Positions 24,591 to 31,352 of a stretch of DNA of 31,352 nucleotides are shown here, one piece after another. Origin of the DNA: CBFGWV01 sp965652545 (GTDB lineage: Bacteria > Pseudomonadota > Gammaproteobacteria > Competibacterales > Competibacteraceae); the NCBI GenBank assembly GCA_965652545.1, contig CBFGWV010000028.1:1-31352 (forward strand), in the 5' to 3' direction. A program made the translations under genes and the position numbers. The notes beneath the pieces were generated by a model, which saw nothing but the letters and a program-made list of their open reading frames with translations, was not told the DNA's origin and made no database searches. Positions within the stretch are counted from its first letter, which is position 1, and each line of letters opens with the position of its first letter.

Positions 24591-25337
24591 TCAGAACGTC
24601 TCCACCGCTGCCGGCCAGAGCGTCTTCCAGCAGCAGTGGTGGTCGAATCCCGGGTGGACGATAGCCCCCGGGGGGGCGAGGGCGGGCGGCACCTCGCCAT
24701 CCAGTGCGCCGGCATGGTGGGCCTGGGGCAGATCGGCCAGCGCAGGCAGAACGTCGCGGGCGTTGCTCGAACCGGTCAGCGGCGAATAATCGTGCCAGCG
24801 GGCCCAGGCGTCGATGTCCGCTGGTGTGCCGAGGGTGACGATGCCAGGCCGGCGGGCGTGTAGGCGCTCGGCCATCAGCATGGCCAGGACGCCGCCGCCG
24901 CTGTGCCCGATCAAGCTCAGGCGGCGCTCGCCACCGGGCAGTTTGGCAAGGATGCCCTCGAGCGCGGCGACGAGGCTGTCCACCACCTGCGGGCTGTAGC
25001 GCATCTGGGTCCAGAACAAGGGATGGCAGGCCGGGTCGCGGTTGGCCAGCCCCTCGTAGCATGGGCGGCCCAGGCGCAGGGTGGAGGCCCCGTCCAGGGC
25101 CGCCAGGGTGTCGGTGACCGGCTGGCGCGGCCCCGGGTCGCGAGCGATGCGCCCGTTCGGCAGCCACGGTGTACCGTCGCCCTCGAGGTATACATGGAGT
25201 TTGCCGTCCTGGCGGTCGACGAGTTCAATGCGGTGCAGGAATGGCTGCCCGGTCACGGTCTCGCCGGGGGGCTGCGTGGCGCAGCCGGCGGTCAGCGCCA
25301 ATAGCCCCAATAGCGGCCCCAGGGCGGACGTACTCAT
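24591..25337 (-). CDS. Lipoprotein alpha/beta hydrolase
   Basis: 248 residues. The lipobox LTAGC places lipidated Cys at 19. The nucleophile elbow is GHSGGG with Ser146, followed by a helix (LAMLMAERLHARRPG), as in alpha/beta hydrolases. A His-rich C-terminal stretch (HPGFDHHCCW) may supply the catalytic His. The start codon overlaps the stop of the AbrB-family gene (ATGA, 25334-25337), so it is the last gene of a three-gene unit. Substrate is unknown; esterase or thioesterase activity at the envelope is inferred from the fold. Confidence 0.85.
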   Translation of the reverse strand: MSTSALGPLLGLLALTAGCATQPPGETVTGQPFLHRIELVDRQDGKLHVYLEGDGTPWLPNGRIARDPGPRQPVTDTLAALDGASTLRLGRPCYEGLANRDPACHPLFWTQMRYSPQVVDSLVAALEGILAKLPGGERRLSLIGHSGGGVLAMLMAERLHARRPGIVTLGTPADIDAWARWHDYSPLTGSSNARDVLPALADLPQAHHAGALDGEVPPALAPPGAIVHPGFDHHCCWKTLWPAAVETF

Positions 25338-26368
25338 GCCCGTCGTGCCACCCACTGGCCGATGAACGGCGTCGCCGCCATCAGCAGCATCATGCGCGAG
25401 AGGTGGTGTACCGCGACGAAGCTCGGGTCGATGTCCATGGCGACGGCCACCAAGCACATCTCCGCCACGCCACCGGGAGACAGCGCCAGCAGGGCGGGCA
25501 GGAAACCCACCGTGGGCAGCATCGCCGACAGCACCGCGGCAAACACGAACGCCAGGCCCAGGGCGAGGATCACCGCCCCGAGCGCCGAGCGTGTCATCCG
25601 CCACAACTCGCCGGCCTCGATGCCCGCAAAACGGGCACCGACTGAGGAACCCAACACCCACAGCGTGATTTCCAGCACCACGTCGGGCAATGGCACGGCG
25701 ACCAGTCCGCTGGCGTACAAGCCGGCACTGGCAAGCATGGGGCCTGCGATCTGCGGGGTGGGCACACGTAGCCACACGAAGGCCAGCGTGGCCGCCGTGC
25801 AGGCACCCACCAGCACGATCAGCTCAAACAGCCTGAAGGTGCGGCCCGGGTCGCCGAAGCCGGCGGCCACGCCGTGGTCCGGATTGAGTGCGAACACCAC
25901 CGCCGGCAGCGTGAACACCAGCAAGGTGATGCGCAGCGATTGCGCCAGGGCGATGCGCCGCTCGTCACCGCCCAGGGCGGCGCCTGTGGCGATCATGGCC
26001 GACATGGCGCCGGGGCCGGCCGCGAACAAGGCCGTGACGCGATCGAAGCCCTGGCGACGGTAATAGGCCGCCACAAGGGCGGTGCAGGCTATGGTGAACA
26101 CCAGCACCAGCAGCAGGCTCAACGGCCATTGCTGGGCGCGTTCCAGGGTCTGCGGGGTGAATGAGCTGCCGAGGAATACCCCCAGGACCGGCAGCACCCA
26201 CAGCCGCATCTGCGGCGGCGAGGCCACCGGCAGGCGCAGCGTGGCTGCGGCGATATTGATGCACATGGGCCCGAGCATCCAGGCCAGGGGCACGTGCATG
26301 AGTTGAAACAGCGCACCCCCTACCGCGCCCAGGGTCAGCGCGAGCGCGGTGGAGCGCACAAGGCTCAT
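25334..26368 (-). CDS. AbrB-family (DUF/PF05145) membrane protein
   Basis: 344 residues with about ten hydrophobic helices in two similar halves. Family text includes HVPLAWMLGPM, PQMRLWVLPVLGVFLGSSF, AAGPGAMSAMIATG, PTPQIAGPMLASAGLYASG and LALSPGGVAEMCLVAVAMDIDPSFVAVHHLSRM. Members are often mislabelled ammonia monooxygenase or AbrB regulator; they are integral membrane proteins of unproven transport function. ATG 26368 overlaps the rlmKL stop (ATGA at 26365-26368). It is the middle gene of the unit. Confidence 0.9.
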   Translation of the reverse strand: MSLVRSTALALTLGAVGGALFQLMHVPLAWMLGPMCINIAAATLRLPVASPPQMRLWVLPVLGVFLGSSFTPQTLERAQQWPLSLLLVLVFTIACTALVAAYYRRQGFDRVTALFAAGPGAMSAMIATGAALGGDERRIALAQSLRITLLVFTLPAVVFALNPDHGVAAGFGDPGRTFRLFELIVLVGACTAATLAFVWLRVPTPQIAGPMLASAGLYASGLVAVPLPDVVLEITLWVLGSSVGARFAGIEAGELWRMTRSALGAVILALGLAFVFAAVLSAMLPTVGFLPALLALSPGGVAEMCLVAVAMDIDPSFVAVHHLSRMMLLMAATPFIGQWVARRA

Positions 26369-28509
26369 GCCCGTGTGATGCGCCAGCATTGGTGGATGCG
26401 CGGGTTGCGCTTGAAGTCCTCGGGGATCGTCGCCGCGGTGATGTCCTCGGCCACCAGGCCGGTAAGGGCGCCGCCATCGAGCTTGAAGCGGCGATGGTTG
26501 GTGGAGAAGTACAGCACACCGCCCTCTGCAAGGCGCGCGGCGGCCAAGCGGATCAGCCGCGGGTGGTCGCGCTGCACATCGAGCACATCCTCCATGCGCT
26601 TGGAGTTGGAGAAGGTCGGCGGGTCGAGGACGATGAGATCGAAGCTGTCCTGGGCCGAGGCTAGCCAGGCCAGGCAATCGGCGCGCACCAACTGATGCGT
26701 ATCGCCCTCGCTGAAGCCGTTCAAGGCCAGGTTGCGGGCGGCCCAGTCAAGGTAGGTGTTGGACAGATCCACGCTCATGGTGCGGCTGGCGCCACCCAGG
26801 GCGGCGTGCACGGTGATGCTGGCGGTGTAGCAGAACAGGTTCAGCACCCGTTTTCCGGCGCTCTCGGCGCGCACCCGCGCACGCAGCGGCCGATGGTCCA
26901 GGAACAAACCGGTGTCCAGGTATTCGGTCAGATTGACCTCCAGCCGTGCCGGCCCCTCGCGCACCACCAGACGCTCGCCCGCCTGCGTCTGGCGGGTGTA
27001 TTGGGCGGCGCCCTTCTGTCGCTCGCGTACCTTCAGCGCGATATGCTCCGGCGCCACGTCCAAGGCCTCCGGCAGCAGCGTCAGCACCGCTTGCAGGCGC
27101 CGTTCGGCTTTCTCCGGGTCGACGCTGGCCGGGGGTGCGTACTCTTGCACGTGCAAGCGGTCGGCGTAGACATCGACCGCGACGGCGAACTCCGGCAGGT
27201 CGGCGTCGTACACCCGGTAGGCTTCGATGCCCTCGCGGCGCGCCCAGCGCCCCAGGTGCTTATGGTTTTTTCGCACCCGGTTCAAGAAGGCATCGCCACC
27301 CTCGGCCAGGGCGGTTTCGCGCTTGCGGTTGCCGGCGCGTATATCTGCGGCGGCGCGATCCACCACCGCCTGCGGGCGCACCTCGAAGCTCAACAGGCTG
27401 CATTTCAGGGGTCCGTTGTAGAAGGTGTTCACCCGCGAGGCCTTCAGCCCCATGACCTTGCCGAACTGGGCGTCGCCGACCAGCACCCCGGCGCGCCAAC
27501 CCTGGAAGTGACCGGTCAGCACATCGCCCAGGCTGCGATAGAGGGCATCGTCGGTCAGTTCCAGACGCTCGCCGTATGGGGGGTTGCAGATCAGCAGGCC
27601 AGTGCGCTCGGGCGGCGGGCGGCACGCGGCAAGGTCGCCCTGCTCGATGCGGATGTGATCGGCCAGCCCCGCCCGGGCCGCGTTCTCGCGGGCGACAGCA
27701 ACGGCCCGTGGGTCGATGTCGCGGCCGAGAAACGGCCCCTCCAGGCGTGCCAGCCCGGCGTCGCGGCGGGCCAACGCATCCGCGCGCAACTGCGCCCAGG
27801 TGTCGGGCTCGGCCCAGGCCAGGGCCTGGTGTGCCCAGGTTTCGCGCCACAGACCTGGCGCCGCGTCACCGGCCATGAGCGCGGCTTCGATGAGCAGCGT
27901 GCCCGAACCGCAGCACGGGTCGACCAGGGCCGGACCGGAGCGCGGCCAGTCGAGCTTGGCCAGCAGGGCCGCGGCCAGGTTCTCCTTCAGCGGCGCCCTG
28001 CCGGTGTCTTGCCGGTACCCGCGCTCGTGCAGGGGCGCCCCGCACAAATCCAGCGAGACGGTGAGCCGGTTGCCGCGCAGCACCGCCTGGATGCGTGCGG
28101 CATCGGGTGTGCGCTCCACTACCGGGCGCGCCAGGCCGCGCTCGCGCAGGTGGTCGGCAATACCGTCCTTGATCCGACGTGCGCTGTAGCGGGTATCGCG
28201 CAACGCATCGTTGCTCCCGCTGACGGTGATCCACAGCGGGCGGTCGGGGCGCAGGTGTTCGGTCCAGGGCAGGCCGGTGGCCGCGGCCAGCAGCGCCTCG
28301 TCGTCGGCGCAGGGCAGATCGTCCCCCAGCACCACCAGGACACGGCTGGCCAGGCGGCTCCAAAGGCACAGGCGGTAGGCGGCGGCGATATCACCGCGGG
28401 CGCGCACGCCACCGCGGGTTTCGCGGACCTCCGCCAGCCCCAGTGCGGTGGCCTCGGTGGCCAGTAGCGGTTCGACGCCCTGGGGCGCGGTAAGCATCAA
28501 GGTAAGCAT
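26365..28509 (-). CDS. rlmL: Bifunctional 23S rRNA methyltransferase RlmKL
   Basis: 714 residues; the E. coli protein is about 702. The N-terminal THUMP domain (about 50-155) is followed by the RlmL half, with DPCCGSGTLLIEAA and NPPYGERL (residues 309-316), which makes m2G2445. The C-terminal RlmK half has VLNLFCYTASITVHAA and LDPPTFSNSKRM (from about residue 628), which makes m7G2069. Both use S-adenosylmethionine. ATG 28509 is the first start; ATG 28497 is a close alternative. No strong ribosome site is visible. It leads the three-gene unit and is divergent from slyX. Confidence 0.97.
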   Translation of the reverse strand: MLTLMLTAPQGVEPLLATEATALGLAEVRETRGGVRARGDIAAAYRLCLWSRLASRVLVVLGDDLPCADDEALLAAATGLPWTEHLRPDRPLWITVSGSNDALRDTRYSARRIKDGIADHLRERGLARPVVERTPDAARIQAVLRGNRLTVSLDLCGAPLHERGYRQDTGRAPLKENLAAALLAKLDWPRSGPALVDPCCGSGTLLIEAALMAGDAAPGLWRETWAHQALAWAEPDTWAQLRADALARRDAGLARLEGPFLGRDIDPRAVAVARENAARAGLADHIRIEQGDLAACRPPPERTGLLICNPPYGERLELTDDALYRSLGDVLTGHFQGWRAGVLVGDAQFGKVMGLKASRVNTFYNGPLKCSLLSFEVRPQAVVDRAAADIRAGNRKRETALAEGGDAFLNRVRKNHKHLGRWARREGIEAYRVYDADLPEFAVAVDVYADRLHVQEYAPPASVDPEKAERRLQAVLTLLPEALDVAPEHIALKVRERQKGAAQYTRQTQAGERLVVREGPARLEVNLTEYLDTGLFLDHRPLRARVRAESAGKRVLNLFCYTASITVHAALGGASRTMSVDLSNTYLDWAARNLALNGFSEGDTHQLVRADCLAWLASAQDSFDLIVLDPPTFSNSKRMEDVLDVQRDHPRLIRLAAARLAEGGVLYFSTNHRRFKLDGGALTGLVAEDITAATIPEDFKRNPRIHQCWRITRA

Positions 28510-28580
28510 GGGCTGGCGTTCGCGGGGGGCGGGCGTGCATTGTAACCGGCCTGCCGCCGCCGACTATCGAGGAAGCCGCC

Positions 28581-28799
28581 GTGAACACCCCTGATATCGA
28601 TGCATGCATCGTCGATCTGGAGATCCGCCTGGCCCACCAGGAGGACACCTTGCGGGCATTGGACGATGTGGTCATCGCGCTGCGTGACCAAGTGGATTCG
28701 TTGCAACAACAGGTGCGTGAACTGACCGCCAAACTGCGCAGCGGTGGGGGTCTGGACTTGTTGCCTGCAAGCCACGAACCCCCACCGCCGCACTACTGA
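28581..28799 (+). CDS. slyX: SlyX family protein
   Basis: 72 residues, the usual size. A coiled-coil body (LEIRLAHQEDTLRALDDVV, LQQQVRELTAKL) precedes the family's C-terminal signature PPPPHY. The start is GTG 28581 with GAGGAA about eight bases upstream. Its function is unknown despite wide conservation. The 71-base gap to rlmKL must hold both promoters, but I do not see clear boxes. Confidence 0.93.
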   Translation: MNTPDIDACIVDLEIRLAHQEDTLRALDDVVIALRDQVDSLQQQVRELTAKLRSGGGLDLLPASHEPPPPHY

Positions 28800-28976
28800 G
28801 CGCGTTGTGTTCCTGACACTCTTGTTGTTTATGCGCCCTAAACGAGAGGAATTTGCATTCTGTGACGGTTGACGCGTTGCCAAAGGCCAGCGGCCTGAAG
28901 TACAAACCCGATCTCGTGCTGCGGTGAGGGGCCGCGGCGATGTACATGAACCGGACATCCAAGGAGATACACATCG

Positions 28977-29591
28977 ATGTTTGAAAGCCCGTTCGTACAC
29001 GCCCGCCCACTACAAACAACAAACACCAAGGGCAATGATTCAAGCAGCAGTTATTTGTCGAGAAGGGGTTTTTTGAAGGTCGCAGCGTGTGGTACCGCCT
29101 TGCTGGCGGGCTCGCCCGCACTGGCGGCAACGGCATTGACCACCGAACGCGTACTGTCTCTTTACAATCCCAACACTACCGAAGCGCTGCGTCTGGTCTA
29201 CTGGATTCCCGGCGAAGGGTATATCCGCGAATCCCTGCAGGAACTCAGCCAAACCCTGCGCGATCATCGTAACGACCAGGTCAAGCTCTTCGATCCCCAC
29301 CTGCTCGACCAGCTCTACGCTCTCCAGCTTCAGCTCGACTACCGCAAGCCTGTGCATGTGATCTCCGGCTACCGTTCGCCCGAGACCAATGCCATGCTGC
29401 GTCGTCGCAGCCGTGCCGTGGCGCGCGAGAGCTATCACATGAAGGCGCGGGCGATGGACTTGCGTATGCCCGGGCGCAACGTGTCAGACATGCGTAAGGC
29501 GGCCATGGCACTGAATGCCGGTGGCGTGGGCTATTACCCGCGCTCGCGCTTCATCCACCTCGATACGGGCGACGTCCGCTCCTGGGGTTGA
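28977..29591 (+). CDS. Tat-exported DUF882 (YcbK-like, M15-fold) protein
   Basis: 204 residues. A twin-arginine signal, SRRGFLK (28-34) followed by a hydrophobic stretch, ends at ALAA near 51, so the folded protein is exported. The mature part is DUF882: ISGYRSPETNAMLRR, SYHMKARAMDLRMPG and FIHLDTGDVRSWG. His154, Asp161 and His194 are the expected zinc ligands of the peptidase M15 fold, which cuts or binds peptidoglycan peptides. AAGGAGAT lies eight bases before the ATG, a strong site. The 177 bases before the gene hold no other gene that I can support. E. coli YcbK is the nearest named relative. Confidence 0.94.
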   Translation: MFESPFVHARPLQTTNTKGNDSSSSYLSRRGFLKVAACGTALLAGSPALAATALTTERVLSLYNPNTTEALRLVYWIPGEGYIRESLQELSQTLRDHRNDQVKLFDPHLLDQLYALQLQLDYRKPVHVISGYRSPETNAMLRRRSRAVARESYHMKARAMDLRMPGRNVSDMRKAAMALNAGGVGYYPRSRFIHLDTGDVRSWG

Positions 29592-29645
29592 CACCGAACA
29601 CCTGAAGACGACGCCGGGTCCACCGGCGCATCCTGCGGAGGTCCG

Positions 29646-29682
29646 AAAGCCGCCATGGTCGACATGGTGGCTTTTGTTTTTT
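29646..29682 (+). terminator. Rho-independent terminator
   Basis: AAAGCCGCCATG pairs with CATGGTGGCTTT (12 pairs, one G-U) around a 5-base loop, followed by TGTTTTTT. It ends the DUF882 transcript 54 bases after its stop. It overlaps the 5' part of an open frame running into pmbA, so that upstream part is unlikely to be coding. Confidence 0.9.
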
Positions 29683-29744
29683 CCGGCCGTCGGCCGCACC
29701 ATGGCCTTTTCGCCCACCCGCCCGCCACTCAAGGATCTGCACCC

Positions 29745-31082
29745 GTGAGCGCAGAATTGACCGCACCCGACGCTTTGGCCGCCCTGGCCGCACAGGCTCT
29801 GGCCCATGCCCGCGACGGGGGCGCCTCCGCCGCCGAAGTCGTGGTCAGCCAAGGCACGGCCTTGTCCGTGCAGGTGCGCCAGCGCGAGGTCGACACACTG
29901 ACCCATCACCAGAGCCGGCATTTCGGCATCACCGTCTATCTGAACGACCGCCAGGGGCAGGCATCGAGTTCGGACTGGTCCGCGGCGGCGATCGACGAAA
30001 CCGTCCGCGCCGCCTGCGCGATCGCCCGTCATGCCGCCCCCGACCCGCATGTCGGCCTGGCTGAGGCCGATTGTCTGGCCACCGAATTCCCTGACTACGA
30101 CCTGGACCATCCCTGGGCCTTGACGCCGGAGCAGGCTATCGACCTGGCGCTGGGTATGGAGGCTGCGGCCCTGGAATCCGACCCTCGCATCGTCAACTCG
30201 CAAGGCGCCGGCGTCGGCAGTCAGCGCAACCGCCGGCACTACGCCAACACCCTGGGGTTTGCCGCGACCCGCACCGGAACCCGCCACCATCTCTCGTGCA
30301 CGGTGCTGGCACGGGAGGGCGACGGTGTCGCCCAGCGCGACAGTTGGTACAGCATGGCCCGTTGCGCGGACGACTTGCAGCCCGCCCAGGCCGTCGGTCT
30401 GGAGGCGGCCCGCCGCGCGCTGGCAAAAATGGGTGCACGTCCGGTGCCGACCGCGCGTGTGCCGGTACTGTTCGCCGCGGAGGCGGCGCGCACCCTCATC
30501 GGTCATTTGTTGTCCGCCATCAAGGGCAGTGCCCAGTACCGTCGGACCAGTTTTCTGGCCGGTGCCCAGGGCGAGCGGATCGCGGCTGCGGCGCTACGTG
30601 TCGAGGACGACCCCACCTGGTTACGTGGGCTCGCCAGTGGTGCGTACGATCGCGAGGGTGTCGCCACGCAGCGGCGAATGCTGGTGGACGACGGCGTGCT
30701 TCAGGGCTACCTGCTGGACAGTTATGCGGCCCGCCGTCTGGGGCTGCGCACCACCGGCAATGCCGGTGGTGCGCACAATGTGCGGGTGGTGCCCGGCAGC
30801 GCCGGTTTCGACGAACTGTTGCGTGAGTTGGGTCGGGGCCTGGTGGTAACCCATCTGCTGGGGCAGGGCGTTAACCTCACCACAGGGGACTACTCCCGCG
30901 GTGCCGGCGGGTTCTGGGTGGAGGGCGGGGTCATCGCCCATCCGGTGGAGGAGATCACCATCGCCGGTCACCTGCGCGACATGCTGACCCATATCGTGGC
31001 CATCGGGGCCGATGTGGATACCCGCGGCAGCGTGCACTGCCCGTCGATGATCGTGGAGGGGATGACGCTGGCGGGGCGTTAG
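29745..31082 (+). CDS. pmbA: Metalloprotease subunit PmbA/TldE
   Basis: 445 residues, the normal size. Recognisable segments are VQVRQREVDTLTHHQSRHFG, VNSQGAGVGSQRN, SYAARRLGLRTTGNAGGA and the glycine-rich end LLGQGVNLTTGDYSRGAGGF. TldE partners TldD, which carries the HExxxH zinc site; this subunit lacks it. The complex trims peptides, including modified ones. GTG 29745 is chosen: AAGGA lies about nine bases before it. The in-frame ATG at 29655 falls inside the terminator stem. tldD is not in the window. Confidence 0.96.
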   Translation: MSAELTAPDALAALAAQALAHARDGGASAAEVVVSQGTALSVQVRQREVDTLTHHQSRHFGITVYLNDRQGQASSSDWSAAAIDETVRAACAIARHAAPDPHVGLAEADCLATEFPDYDLDHPWALTPEQAIDLALGMEAAALESDPRIVNSQGAGVGSQRNRRHYANTLGFAATRTGTRHHLSCTVLAREGDGVAQRDSWYSMARCADDLQPAQAVGLEAARRALAKMGARPVPTARVPVLFAAEAARTLIGHLLSAIKGSAQYRRTSFLAGAQGERIAAAALRVEDDPTWLRGLASGAYDREGVATQRRMLVDDGVLQGYLLDSYAARRLGLRTTGNAGGAHNVRVVPGSAGFDELLRELGRGLVVTHLLGQGVNLTTGDYSRGAGGFWVEGGVIAHPVEEITIAGHLRDMLTHIVAIGADVDTRGSVHCPSMIVEGMTLAGR

Positions 31083-31153
31083 CGAGGCGCCCGGTGCGAG
31101 CGTCGTCGTGCCTGTGTGCTTTGCGCATCCATCACTCGCGAACCTGGGCACCC

Positions 31154-31250
31154 GTAGGAGCGCACCCCTGTGCGCGATTCGCTCGCAGATGGCGCCAAAC
31201 CGGGGGGGCGGTGCCATCTGCGGCAATCGCCCTGAGGGCAGGGCTCCTAC
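31154..31250. repeat. REP pair (BIME), GTAGGAGCGC family
   Basis: The left arm starts GTAGGAGCGCACCCCTGTGC and is nearly identical to the arm at 7198. The right arm is inverted and ends AGGGCTCCTAC. Flanking bases GGCACCC and GGGTGCC extend the pairing. It follows pmbA by about 70 bases. Confidence 0.85.
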
Positions 31251-31293
31251 GGGTGCCATTGGTGAGTTTGGTGGGATGCGGCAGAAGAGCAGA

Positions 31294-31352
31294 CTAATTC
31301 AGCAGGCAGGGCACTCCGGCATGCTCGGCCTTCGCCCCGCGCGGGCTGAAGC
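31294..31352 (-). CDS. Possible C-terminal end of a leftward gene (partial)
   Basis: On the minus strand a frame from the window edge reads 18 codons ending GVPCLLN then TAG at 31294-31296. A gene convergent on pmbA, separated from it by the REP pair, would fit the layout. The stretch is too short to identify, and another frame is also open for a similar length. Confidence 0.25.
   Translation of the reverse strand, partial: FSPRGAKAEHAGVPCLLN

Noticed and set aside
26695..28467. 590-codon open frame antisense to rlmKL
   Set aside because: It lies wholly inside an unmistakable rlmKL and has low-complexity Gly/Gln/Ala-rich sequence.
29655..29744. Longer N-terminus for pmbA from ATG 29655
   Set aside because: It would begin inside a strong terminator hairpin, and the added residues are not family-like; GTG 29745 has a ribosome site.

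Overview
This is a strongly GC-rich bacterial chromosome segment. It carries gammaproteobacterial marker genes: creA, rlmKL (fused rlmK-rlmL), slyX, pbpC paired with a bacterial alpha-2-macroglobulin, and pmbA/tldE. It also has GTAG-headed REP hairpins of the kind common in high-GC Gammaproteobacteria. I would guess a free-living member of the Chromatiales/Ectothiorhodospiraceae or a relative, but nothing in the window fixes the genus. No tRNA, rRNA, CRISPR array, transposase or prophage gene was seen, and no gene-free stretch exceeds 300 bases.

Layout: (1) 1-7169, + strand: a 5'-truncated alpha-2-macroglobulin followed by penicillin-binding protein 1C, a known envelope-defence pair, ending at a REP pair. 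(2) 7314-10132, - strand: two exported surface proteins, one with a repeated stalk and a Cys-rich tip, the other with an IPTL-like C-terminal sorting tail. (3) 10279-13022, - strand: a partner-switching pair, namely a Cache-HAMP-SpoIIE phosphatase-HATPase fusion and a STAS antagonist. (4) 13108-15920, + strand: creA, then an autotransporter-barrel protein, closed by a perfect 32-bp palindrome. (5) 15963-24363: a divergent block. Leftward are a PP2C phosphatase, a membrane-anchored solute-binding protein and a double solute-binding-protein fusion. Rightward are a transmembrane Ser/Thr kinase and a lipoprotein caspase. (6) 24390-28509: a second REP family, then leftward rlmKL, an AbrB-family membrane protein and a lipoprotein hydrolase joined by 4-base overlaps. 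(7) 28581-31082, + strand: slyX, a Tat-exported DUF882 peptidase-like protein, a clear rho-independent terminator and pmbA. A REP pair and possibly the tail of another gene follow.

Regions 1, 6 and 7 are mostly ordinary. The most unusual part is region 5. It has a cytoplasmic kinase and phosphatase, two ligand-binding proteins with no ABC permease or ATPase nearby, and an envelope-anchored caspase-fold protease. The parts could form one signalling pathway from periplasmic ligand to proteolysis. That link is inference from gene order and predicted location only. Region 3 is a second phosphorylation circuit, giving two Ser/Thr phospho-signalling systems within about 14 kb.
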